Source of the DNA: Curtobacterium sp. MCBD17_035
GTDB lineage: Bacteria; Actinomycetota; Actinomycetes; Actinomycetales; Microbacteriaceae
DNA: 64,000 nt
Direction: 5' to 3'
Assembly (NCBI RefSeq): GCF_003234815.2
Contig: NZ_CP126279.1
Coordinates: forward strand, 2,914,001 to 2,978,000
The notes below the pieces were generated by a model. It had not been told where the DNA came from. It saw only the letters and a list, made by a program, of their open reading frames with translations, and did no database searches. The position numbers and the translations under genes are program-made. Shown in pieces: positions 52,689 to 59,944 of this stretch (its first letter is position 1; the number at the start of each line of letters is the position of its first letter).

Positions 52689-52985
52689 TCAGTGGTTGAC
52701 GAAGAAGAAGTAGTGCTGCAGGCCGAAGACGAGCGCGAGGATGCCCCACACGACGCCGATGACGCCGAGGACGATGCCCGCGATCGCCTGGCCGTGACCG
52801 CGCTCCCCCTTGGCCGGCGAGCGACGCAGGCCGACGACGCCGAGGACCAGGGCGACGAGGCTGAGGACGCCCCAGAAGCTGATGACGAGGCCGACGATGC
52901 CGATGACGAGTGCGGAGATGGCGACGCCGTTGCGCCGTCCGGAGTCTGCGGTGCCGTACCGCTCGGGCTGGGTGTTGGTGACCAT
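52689..52985 (-). CDS. DUF4190-type small membrane protein
   Basis: The product has 98 residues. A polar leader is followed by two hydrophobic stretches, NGVAISALVIGIVGLVISFWGVLSLVALVLGVVGLRRS and GHGQAIAGIVLGVIGVVWGILALVFGL, the repeated DUF4190 pattern. It likely has two to four helices and no known function. ATG 52985 has GGAG upstream. Confidence 0.85.
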   Translation of the reverse strand: MVTNTQPERYGTADSGRRNGVAISALVIGIVGLVISFWGVLSLVALVLGVVGLRRSPAKGERGHGQAIAGIVLGVIGVVWGILALVFGLQHYFFFVNH

Positions 52986-53164
52986 GGGATCGGGCTCCTC
53001 GGTGTCGTGGTCGGTTGGATGACCTGAGGAAAGCACCGGTTGGAGCGCAGCGTTCCTGGTTCTCAGCGAACGGGGTACAGCGAGGGGGACTTCGCCAGCC
53101 AACGGGGGACGTTCCGACCGGCGCGAGCACCACGGCGTTACCGTCACGTGCGGGGGTGGTGCGC

Positions 53165-53428
53165 GTGCCCGAACAGACACCGACCGACCAGGGCGAGTCC
53201 GTGCTCGCGATCCGCGAGGGCCGCTTCGGCGGACCGCCCGTGGACCATCACCGCGCGCTCGTTCGGTCCGTCCTCTGGTTCCTCGCGGCCGCGGCGGCCG
53301 TGCTCGTCGTGGGCCTGGCCGTGGAGCGACCGTTCGACCCCAGGACGTTCGCCGCCGCTGGCATGGCCGGTTCCGTCGCCGGCGTGCTCGCCTGCGCCTT
53401 CGCGGCACGCGGGAAGCCGGGCGGGTGA
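53165..53428 (+). CDS. Small membrane protein A, paralogue of the 56096 relic
   Basis: The product has 87 residues. A 36-residue cytoplasmic segment (SVLAIREGRFGGPPVDHHRAL) precedes two hydrophobic helices (SVLWFLAAAAAVLVVGLAV; AAAGMAGSVAGVLACAFAA). GTG 53165 lies after a TACCGT box. The stretch from about 53130 to 53300 resembles 56065-56290, both upstream and in the coding part. The function is unknown. Confidence 0.6.
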   Translation: MPEQTPTDQGESVLAIREGRFGGPPVDHHRALVRSVLWFLAAAAAVLVVGLAVERPFDPRTFAAAGMAGSVAGVLACAFAARGKPGG

Positions 53429-53767
53429 GTCCCGACCGTCACACCCGAGCAGCGCGTCCGCGACCGGCGCGTCCGGCGCGCGATCCGGCGCGACGATCCG
53501 CGGGAGCTGAGCGAGGAGGAGTACAGCGAGGCCCTCCGGCGCGCGCCCTACATCGCGGCGCGCGCAGCGGTGCAGTCGGGCCAGGTCGGCTGGTACGCGC
53601 TCGCGCTCGTCGTCCAGTCGTCCAACCTCCACACGCAGCACGGGCCGCTCGTCCCCGTCCCGGTCCTCGTCCTGCTCGCGATCGCCGCGCTCGTCACCGG
53701 GGCGATCGGTCTCGTCGGCCTGCGCCGCTCGTTCGCGTTCGCGCGCCGGCCCGTCCCGCCGAGCTGA
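53429..53767 (+). CDS. Small membrane protein B, start unresolved (possible frameshift)
   Basis: The open frame is in phase with gene A right after its stop and reads like a real protein: TPEQRVRDRRVRRAIRRDD, ELSEEEYSEALRRAPYIAARAAVQSG, then helices WYALALVVQSS and VLVLLAIAALVTGAIGLVGL and a basic end RRSFAFARRPVPPS. No ATG, GTG or TTG opens it before GTG 53570, which would give only 65 residues. A GTG overlapping the gene A stop (53425) is in another frame, so a one-base deletion or a two-base insertion near 53430 may have broken the start. Its end resembles the end of the relic at 56353. Confidence 0.45.
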   Translation, partial: VPTVTPEQRVRDRRVRRAIRRDDPRELSEEEYSEALRRAPYIAARAAVQSGQVGWYALALVVQSSNLHTQHGPLVPVPVLVLLAIAALVTGAIGLVGLRRSFAFARRPVPPS

Positions 53768-54012
53768 TCTGCCCCGGCGGTCCTCGTGCCTCTTCCGAGC
53801 GGGACTCCAAGCCCGTGCAGGACGCGACGGCCTCGACTCCGCAGGCGGTGACGGCCCTCGGCGCCGCCGCTCCGTGGTACACAACGGGGTCCCTCGGCGC
53901 CGGCGCGACCTCCGTGCTGTCGGTCTCCGCGATCACCCGCGCACGGCACCAGACCCGCAGCGAGTGGGGCGATCGAGATCGGGGACGGCTCCGGCCACCC
54001 CTGACGGACACA

Positions 54013-54049
54013 GGCCCGGGCGGTCGGCTCCTCGCCGGCCGCCCGGGCC
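54013..54049 (-). terminator. Strong hairpin terminator
   Basis: A stem of 11 GC pairs (54013-54023 with 54039-54049) continues through a G-U wobble and four more pairs to a small loop. It lies 15 bp past the stop of the 40-residue gene on the minus strand. Confidence 0.75.
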
Positions 54050-54063
54050 CGTGCTCGCGCGGA

Positions 54064-54186
54064 TCAGCGTCGCGCGATCGGCTCCTCGCCGTGGTTGATG
54101 AGGCCGAGCCACGCGCCGAACCGGCGTCCGCTCACGACCTCACGCTCGTCGGTCTGCTGCTGTGGGTCCACCACGGGTCGCTGCAT
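54064..54186 (-). CDS. 40-residue protein, unknown function
   Basis: A short frame encodes MQRPVVDPQQQTDEREVV, then SGRRFGAWLGLINHGEEP, ending IARR. AGGAG lies at ideal distance before ATG 54186 and a strong terminator follows the stop. Those two signals support a real gene. No family recognised; a 296-bp stretch on its other side (53768-54063) shows no convincing gene, although a plus-strand frame there has some protein-like composition. Confidence 0.5.
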   Translation of the reverse strand: MQRPVVDPQQQTDEREVVSGRRFGAWLGLINHGEEPIARR

Positions 54187-54229
54187 CGGTGCTCCTGTCG
54201 TTCCTGACGAGGTACAACCGGACCGGGCG

Positions 54230-54541
54230 ATGCGCATTCCCGCGCAGCGTGATCCGGCGACGCATGAGTTCGCCGTAGGGCACGGGGAGCGTCTGTCGCA
54301 CCCCGCCGAGCAGCACCATCGTGCCGTCGACGCGGACCACGTCGAAGCCCGCCATCGTGAGGTCCGCGGTCGGTGTCGGCCCGAGCGCGTCGATCACGAC
54401 GTCGGCGTCACCCTCGACCGTCGCGGCGATCGCCGACACGTCCGCAGCGCGGTCGCCGACGGACCGGACGGTCCGCACGCGCGGGTCGAGTGCGGCGAGC
54501 CGCTCGAGACTGGAGGCGTTGCGCCCAACCAGGCCGGCGTC
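54230..54541 (-). pseudogene. Remnant of a zinc-type alcohol dehydrogenase
   Basis: The minus strand reads about 104 residues of an MDR dehydrogenase: GLVGRNASSLERLAALDPRV, ADVVIDALGPTPTADLTMAGF, GTMVLLGGVRQTLPVPYGEL, MRRRITLRGN. The N-terminal half is missing and the frame continues into unrelated sequence after RGN, so both ends are lost. There is no start codon with a ribosome-binding site. Confidence 0.65.
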
Positions 54542-54544
54542 AAA

Positions 54545-54646
54545 CGGGTCCGCACACGGTCGGGGCGTGTCCAGCACCTGGCGCACGCGTCGTTCCTGGC
54601 GCCCGACCAGCCCGAGCAGACGCTGACCATCTACCGGCAGATCTGA
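54545..54646 (+). pseudogene. Possible C-terminal remnant of a transcriptional regulator
   Basis: On the plus strand, next to the dehydrogenase remnant, a frame ends FLAPDQPEQTLTIYRQI and a stop. This recalls the last strand of MmyB-like regulators (PGQTLVVY type), which often sit divergently next to such dehydrogenases. The match is short. The rest of 54647-54779 holds only the kynureninase promoter region, with a TACGCT box at 54722-54727. Confidence 0.25.
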
Positions 54647-54779
54647 CGCTCGGGCCGCTGCGACCGCACATCGGCGTCGGCCGGACGGCCCAGGGACGGA
54701 GCGCGGCCCCGCACGACGCCGTACGCTGGCTGTCCGGCGCTCGGGTCCTGACCGCCGACCGCATCGAGGAGTCCCTGAC

Positions 54780-56045
54780 ATGACCGACCAGACGTCCGTC
54801 GACGACGACCGGGTCGGCAGCGATGCTCCACGGGCGACCACACCCGATTCGCTCGAACTCGACCGCACCGACCCGCTCGCCGAACACGTCGCCGCGTTCG
54901 TCCCGAGCACCGAGGTCCGTGCGTACCTCGACGGCAACTCCCTCGGGCGGCCGCTCCTCGCCACCGCCGAGCGGCTGCAGCGGTTCGTGACGCACGACTG
55001 GGGCAGCCGCCTCATCCGCTCGTGGGACGAGCAGTGGATGACGCTCCCGCTCGAGCTCGGCGACCGGATCGGTGCCGTCTGCCTCGGCGCCGCGGCGGGG
55101 CAGACCGTCGTCGCGGACTCCACGACGGTGCTCCTGTACAAGACGATCCGCGCCGCCGTGGCCGCGCGGCCGGACCGCACCGAGATCGTCATCGACGACG
55201 ACGACTTCCCGACCGACCGCTTCGTCGTCGAGGGCATCGCCGCCGAGTGCGGGCTCTCGGTGCGGTGGATCGCTGCCGACCCGGTCACCGGTGTGGCGGT
55301 CGAGCAGGTCGAGGAGGCCGTGTCCACGTCGACCGCGGTGGTCGTGCTGAGCCACGTCGCTTACCGCTCGGGCGTCATCGCCGACGTGCCCGGCATCACC
55401 GCGGCGGCACACGCGGTGGGCGCGCTCGTCCTCTGGGACCTGTGCCACTCGGCCGGCGTCGTGCCGACGTCGCTCGACGCGTGGGACGTCGACCTCGCCG
55501 TCGGCTGCACCTACAAGTTCCTCAACGGCGGCCCTGGCTCCCCCGCGTTCGCCTACGCCGCCGAGCGGCTGCAGGCCGACCTGCGGCAGCCGATCCAGGG
55601 GTGGATGGGCGCCGCCGACGTGTTCAGCATGGCCGACGGCTACACGCCCTCGCCGGGGATGCGCCGGCTCGTCAGCGGGACGCCGCCCGTCGTCGGCATG
55701 CTCGCGATGCAGGACATGCTCGACCTCCTCGAGCGGGTCGGCATCGACGCGGTCCGCGCGAAGTCCGTCGCGCTCACCGAACACGCGATCGCGCTCGTCG
55801 ACGACCTGCTCGCCCCGTTCGGCGTCGTCGTCTCGAGCCCCCGCGACGCCGACGTCCGCGGCAGCCACGTGACGATCACGCACCCGGCGTTCCGCGAGGT
55901 GACCGCGGCGCTCTGGGCGCAGGACGTCATCCCCGACCACCGGAACCCGAACGGCATCCGGCTCGGGCTCTCACCCCTGTCGACCACGTTCGCGGAGGTC
56001 CGACTGGCCGTCGAGGCGATCCGCGCGGAGCTCGCCGGGCGGTAG
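54780..56045 (+). CDS. kynU: Kynureninase
   Basis: The product has 421 residues, a normal length. It is a PLP aminotransferase-fold hydrolase that converts kynurenine to anthranilate and alanine. DLCHSAGVVP holds the Asp that binds the pyridine ring, GCTYKFLNGGPGSPAF carries PLP Lys246, and PIQGWMG and GIRLGLSPL are further family motifs. ATG 54780 has GAGGAG upstream. No tryptophan dioxygenase or kynurenine formamidase gene lies in the window. Confidence 0.93.
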   Translation: MTDQTSVDDDRVGSDAPRATTPDSLELDRTDPLAEHVAAFVPSTEVRAYLDGNSLGRPLLATAERLQRFVTHDWGSRLIRSWDEQWMTLPLELGDRIGAVCLGAAAGQTVVADSTTVLLYKTIRAAVAARPDRTEIVIDDDDFPTDRFVVEGIAAECGLSVRWIAADPVTGVAVEQVEEAVSTSTAVVVLSHVAYRSGVIADVPGITAAAHAVGALVLWDLCHSAGVVPTSLDAWDVDLAVGCTYKFLNGGPGSPAFAYAAERLQADLRQPIQGWMGAADVFSMADGYTPSPGMRRLVSGTPPVVGMLAMQDMLDLLERVGIDAVRAKSVALTEHAIALVDDLLAPFGVVVSSPRDADVRGSHVTITHPAFREVTAALWAQDVIPDHRNPNGIRLGLSPLSTTFAEVRLAVEAIRAELAGR

Positions 56046-56095
56046 GAGCGCGCACGCCGCGTCGTTCCCGGTACGGTCAGCCCCGGGGGCGTGTC

Positions 56096-56353
56096 ATGGC
56101 GGGACAGACCGCGGACGACGACCGGTCGACCCCGGCCGCGCGCATCGGGTCGTCAGCACACATCGACTCGTCGCTCGCGATCCACGAGGGCCGTTGCTGC
56201 GGACCGCCCGTCGACCACCGCCGGGCGATCCCTTGATCGGTCCTCTGGTTCCTCGGTGCCGCGGGCACCATGCTCCTCGTGTGTCTGCTCGTCGAGCACC
56301 ATCGGCTCCATCGCTCGTTCGCTCTCGCGCGCCGGGCCGTTCCGGCCTCCTGA
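56096..56353 (+). pseudogene. Pseudogene resembling a fusion of small membrane genes A and B
   Basis: The frame starts at ATG 56096 and reads SSLAIHEGRCCGPPVDHRRA, a close match to gene A (SVLAIREGRFGGPPVDHHRA). A TGA at 56234-56236 replaces the Arg codon of gene A. After it, in the same frame, SVLWFLGAAGTMLLVCLLVE again follows gene A. The last residues RSFALARRAVPAS match the end of gene B (RSFAFARRPVPPS). The 3' part of A and most of B are missing. Confidence 0.65.
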
Positions 56354-56424
56354 CCGGTGCCGCTCGGACGACCGCGTCCCGCTCCACGCCGTCGAGTTCT
56401 GCGGCGTCCCAGTACGCTGCCGAC

Positions 56425-56643
56425 GTGATCCCTGCGGGCTGGACGATCAACCACTTCTCCCTGAGCAATCCCGAGGGGAAGGGGCAGGGCAGCGTCCCGG
56501 CGTTGCTTCGTCGGCTCGCCGACGCCATCGACGGCCTCGGTGACGTCGACGTGCAGGACGTCACCTTCAGCAGCAAGGTGACCGACGGCGAGGATGACCT
56601 CACCATGACGGTCTACTACCACCGGGAGCCGCGGCGACGGTAG
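56425..56643 (+). CDS. Small conserved protein, unknown function
   Basis: The product has 72 residues: IPAGWTINHFSLSNPEGKG, SVPALLRRLADAIDGLGDV and DVQDVTFSSKV...TMTVYYHRE. I recall this pattern from short actinobacterial proteins with the same GWTxNHxSxxNPEGxG opening. It looks like a compact alpha/beta fold. GTG 56425 is used and its leader is short. No known activity. Confidence 0.65.
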   Translation: MIPAGWTINHFSLSNPEGKGQGSVPALLRRLADAIDGLGDVDVQDVTFSSKVTDGEDDLTMTVYYHREPRRR

Positions 56644-56733
56644 GGCACCGTTCATCGAAGGACGACGGACGGACATCGCGACGCAGCCGGGCCGGAGCGG
56701 GGATCTGAACTGCGCGTCCCTTGCTCGAAGGCC

Positions 56734-56755
56734 CCGGTCCCTCGCGGAGGGCCGG
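56734..56755 (-). terminator. Hairpin downstream of the 51-residue gene
   Basis: The minus strand can form CCGG-CCCTC, loop, GAGGG-CCGG with one bulged base, 22 bp past the stop at 56777. Confidence 0.4.
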
Positions 56756-56776
56756 AGTCGCATCGGCGGCGCAGCG

Positions 56777-56932
56777 CTATCGCCCGCGCGAGCGGACGAA
56801 GAGCACGGCGGCGATGGCCAAAACCACGATGATCCCCGCGACGAACAGCCATGGAGGAACGCCCGCGCCGTGCTGAGGACTCACCGGCGCAGCCGCGAGG
56901 CTCACTGCTCTCACTCGATCGACCACCGGCAT
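56777..56932 (-). CDS. 51-residue single-helix membrane protein
   Basis: The frame reads MPVVDRVRAVSLAAAPVS, then GAGVPPWLF and a membrane helix VAGIIVVLAIAAVLFV with a basic end RSRGR. AGGAGGGG lies 5-9 nt before ATG 56932, which makes translation likely. It lies 58 bp downstream of nadE on the same strand. No family recognised. Confidence 0.6.
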   Translation of the reverse strand: MPVVDRVRAVSLAAAPVSPQHGAGVPPWLFVAGIIVVLAIAAVLFVRSRGR

Positions 56933-56990
56933 GTCCCCTCCTGTTCCCGACACGGTTCGTCGTGCGCGGCCTGACCAGCTCTGACGCGCC

Positions 56991-57827
56991 CTACGGACGC
57001 GGGCTGGCGCCGCCCCACCAGGTGTCGAACGGCGTCGCGGGCACGCGGCGCTTGTGCTCGGTGGCCCGGTAGCGGGTCTCGATCGCCTCGGCGACCTCCT
57101 CGGGCACGTCGTGCCCCTGCAGGTACGCGTCGATCTCGGCGTAGCTGAGGCCGAGGTTCGCCTCGTCGGTCTGACCGGGCAGGTCGTCGAGCAGGTCGGC
57201 CGTGGGCGCCTTCTCGTAGAGCCGCGCCGGCGCGCCGAGGTGCTCGAGGAGCTGACGGCCCTGGCTCTTCGTCAGGCCGGTCAGCGGGGTGATGTCGACG
57301 CCGCCGTCCCCGTACTTCGTGAAGAAGCCGGTCACGGCCTCCGCGGCGTGGTCGGTGCCGACGACGAGCAGACCGCGCTGCCCGGCGACCGCGTACTGCG
57401 CGACCATCCGCATACGGGCCTTGACGTTGCCCTTGACGAAGTCGCTCAGGGCGGTGCCCGACTCGGCGACGTCCTGGACGACGCCGTCGACCCCGTGCTC
57501 GATGTTCACGGTGATGCCCGGGTCGGCGGCGATGAAGCGGAGCGCGAGCTGCGCGTCGTCCTCGTCGGCCTGCACGCGGTACGGCATGCGCACCGTGGTG
57601 AACTCGGCCGGATGCCCCTCGGCCCGGAGCGACTCGACGGCGAGCTGGCACAGACGCCCGGCGAGCGAGGAGTCCTGACCGCCGCTGATCGCGAGCACGA
57701 AGCCCTTGGCGCCGGTGGCGAGCAGGTAGTCCCGGAGGAAGGCGACACGGCGCGCCACCTCCTGCTCCGGGTCGATGACCGGCTGGACGTCGAGGTCGGC
57801 GGCGATGGCCGCTTGGAGTTCACGCAC
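56991..57827 (-). CDS. nadE: NH3-dependent NAD+ synthetase
   Basis: The product has 278 residues, the size of the single-domain ammonia-dependent enzyme. The ATP pyrophosphatase P-loop is SGGQDSS (48-54), the second site is [22 protein letters not shown] and [26 protein letters not shown] follows. It adenylates nicotinate adenine dinucleotide and aminates it to NAD+. GTG 57827 opens the coding frame. Confidence 0.96.
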   Translation of the reverse strand: MRELQAAIAADLDVQPVIDPEQEVARRVAFLRDYLLATGAKGFVLAISGGQDSSLAGRLCQLAVESLRAEGHPAEFTTVRMPYRVQADEDDAQLALRFIAADPGITVNIEHGVDGVVQDVAESGTALSDFVKGNVKARMRMVAQYAVAGQRGLLVVGTDHAAEAVTGFFTKYGDGGVDITPLTGLTKSQGRQLLEHLGAPARLYEKAPTADLLDDLPGQTDEANLGLSYAEIDAYLQGHDVPEEVAEAIETRYRATEHKRRVPATPFDTWWGGASPRP

Positions 57828-57881
57828 GGAACCAGTATCCCGCCGTCGGCGCCGCCGGCACGAAAGCCGAGTCGAACCGCG

Positions 57882-58967
57882 TCACCTGCTCGTCGGTCTC
57901 CCAGTCGTCGTCGTCCCGTGGTCCACGGCCGACGGGGCGAGGAGCTCGCACCCGCAGCTCCGGGCGACGACGAGGTTCCCACGGAGCCGACTGCGCGCTG
58001 CCGGAGCCGTCGGGTCCGCGATGCCTGCGATGAGCTGCCGGGCGGCGAGTTCCGCGATCAGCTCAACGTCCTGCCGCACCGTCGACAGCGGCGGCACGGT
58101 GTACGGGGCGATCCGCGTGCCTCCCACTGCGACGACGGCGACGTCCTCGGGGACGCGGAGCCCGAGCTCCGCACAGGCGGAGATGACGCCGACCGCCTGG
58201 GCGTCGTTCGTGGCGAAGACGGCGGTGGGGCCGCGGCCGTGGACGACCCAGGGACGACCGTGACTGCTCAGGAGCTGCATGGCGGCCGAGTACCCACCCT
58301 CCTCCGAGATCTCCCCGTAGGCGAGCAGTTCCGGTCCGGAGGGCAGTCCCTCGCTCCCGGTCGCGGTGCGCCACCCGGCGATGCGCTCCGCCTCGCTGGT
58401 GAGCCGCGGCGTCCCGGCGATGCAGGCGACCAGCATGTGCCCGTGCTGCAGGACCAGGTGCCCGACGGCGGTCGCGGCGTCCAACGCGTCCTGGGCGCTC
58501 ACGGTCGACCAGCCCGGATGGGTCCCCGCTCCGTCGAGACTCACCACGGGGCGATCGGCCTGCCACGTCGGGGTGCTGGCGAGCGAGACCCCGGGGGCGA
58601 ACACGAGGCCGTCGACGTTGCGGTCGATGAACGACTGCAGGTACCGCTCCTCACGTGCCCGGTCGAAGTACGTGTTGCCGGTGAGCACGAGGTAGCCCCG
58701 AGCGCTGAACTGCCGCTCCACCGACTCCCCGAGTTCCGCCATGAACGGATCGCGGGGGTTCGGCGTGAGGTACCCGATCGACCGGGTGCTGCCGTTGCGG
58801 AGCGACGACGCGATGGCGTTCGGTCGGTACCCGAGGTCGGCGATCGCCGCCTCGACCCGCTCGCGGGTGGTGGCGGAGACGGGGCGCGGCCCGTTGTTGA
58901 TGACGTAGCTCACGACGGCGGGCGAGACCCCCGCAGCCCGAGCGACGTCCGACCGTGTCACTGGCAT
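57882..58967 (-). CDS. LacI-family regulator of the nucleoside operon
   Basis: The product has 361 residues. The HTH VTRSDVARAAGVSPAVVSYVINNGPRPVSATTRERVEAAIADLGYRPNAIASSLR is complete, and the sensor domain follows (VDGLVFAPGV; AVFATNDAQAVGVISACAELGLRVPEDVAVVAVGGTRIAPY). The C-terminal RSCGCELL carries a paired Cys. ATG 58967 directly precedes the HTH. It follows the ribokinase gene by 17 bp and is probably the last operon gene. Confidence 0.92.
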   Translation of the reverse strand: MPVTRSDVARAAGVSPAVVSYVINNGPRPVSATTRERVEAAIADLGYRPNAIASSLRNGSTRSIGYLTPNPRDPFMAELGESVERQFSARGYLVLTGNTYFDRAREERYLQSFIDRNVDGLVFAPGVSLASTPTWQADRPVVSLDGAGTHPGWSTVSAQDALDAATAVGHLVLQHGHMLVACIAGTPRLTSEAERIAGWRTATGSEGLPSGPELLAYGEISEEGGYSAAMQLLSSHGRPWVVHGRGPTAVFATNDAQAVGVISACAELGLRVPEDVAVVAVGGTRIAPYTVPPLSTVRQDVELIAELAARQLIAGIADPTAPAARSRLRGNLVVARSCGCELLAPSAVDHGTTTTGRPTSR

Positions 58968-58984
58968 GGGTCGATCTTCCCGCG

Positions 58985-59944
58985 TCAGCTGATCGGTCCG
59001 GTGACGGCCCTCTCCGTCGTGAGGTCGGCGAGCGTCGGGTACGAGGACTGCGCCCCCGGCGTGCGGACCGCGAACGTCCCGGCGGCCACACCGATCGCGG
59101 TCGCCTCGCCGAGCCCGCCGCCGCGCGCGAGCGTCGCCGCGAGTGCACCGACGAACGCGTCGCCGGCGCCGGTCGTGTCGACGACCCGGTCCGGTGGCGT
59201 GGCGGGGAGGTGCCCCTCGCCTCCCGAGTCGGCCCAGCAGGCGCCCTGCGCGCCGAGGGTGATGACCACCGAACGGGCGGTACCGAGCAGGGTGCGGACC
59301 GCCGCAGCGGCCTGCTCCGGATCCGCGATGGGCCGCCCGACGAGCGCGGTCGCCTCGGACTCGTTGAGCACCAGTGGGTCGCAGACCGCGAGCAGGTCGT
59401 CCGGGAGGCGCTGGTACGGAGCGAGGTTCAGCACGCACCGCGCTCCCGCCTCCGCCCCCGCCCGGAGCGCCGTCGCGATGATCTGCGGTCGGAGCTCCGC
59501 CTGCACGACGACGATCGCCCGCTCGGCCTCCGCCGCGAGGCGTCGCACCGTCCGGTCGACGCGGCTCGCGGTGAGCGCGAAGTTCGTGCCGGGCACCACC
59601 GTGATCGCGTTCTCGCCGGAGTCGTACACCGACACGAGCGCGAGTCCCGTCCGACCGCGGTCGATGATCTCGACCTCCGAGGTGTCGACGCCCTCGCTCC
59701 GCAGGCCACGGAGGAGGTCGGTGCCGTCCGGGTCGTCACCGACGCTGGCGACGAAGCTCACGTCGCCGTTGAGCCGTGCTGCGGCGACGGCCTGGTTCGC
59801 TCCCTTGCCACCGGGCTGTCGCAGGAGGTCCTGGGCGAGGACCGTCTCCCCCGGCGCAGGCGGAGCGGTCACCCGCACGATGTAGTCCTGGTTGGCCGAG
59901 CCGACGACGATGATGTGCGCGGATCCCGGCGCTTCCGTGCTCAC
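58985..59944 (-). CDS. rbsK: Ribokinase (PfkB family)
   Basis: The product has 319 residues. IIVVGSANQDYIVRV and QPGGKGANQAVAAARLNGDVSFVASVGDDPDG are the PfkB signature 1 region; PPDRVVDTTGAGDAFVGALAA is signature 2 with the catalytic Asp. It phosphorylates ribose at O5 after nucleoside hydrolysis. The ATG overlaps the permease stop by 4 nt. Confidence 0.93.
   Translation of the reverse strand: MSTEAPGSAHIIVVGSANQDYIVRVTAPPAPGETVLAQDLLRQPGGKGANQAVAAARLNGDVSFVASVGDDPDGTDLLRGLRSEGVDTSEVEIIDRGRTGLALVSVYDSGENAITVVPGTNFALTASRVDRTVRRLAAEAERAIVVVQAELRPQIIATALRAGAEAGARCVLNLAPYQRLPDDLLAVCDPLVLNESEATALVGRPIADPEQAAAAVRTLLGTARSVVITLGAQGACWADSGGEGHLPATPPDRVVDTTGAGDAFVGALAATLARGGGLGEATAIGVAAGTFAVRTPGAQSSYPTLADLTTERAVTGPIS

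Noticed and set aside
53768..54060. A plus-strand frame with protein-like text (TPQAVTALGAAAPWYTTGSL)
   Set aside because: It has no good start or ribosome-binding site, runs through the strong hairpin at 54013-54049 and shows no recognisable family. It may be a relic.
57054..59885. A long plus-strand open frame opposite nadE, the LacI gene and ribokinase
   Set aside because: It spans three genes with strong family motifs on the minus strand and shows only low-complexity sequence.
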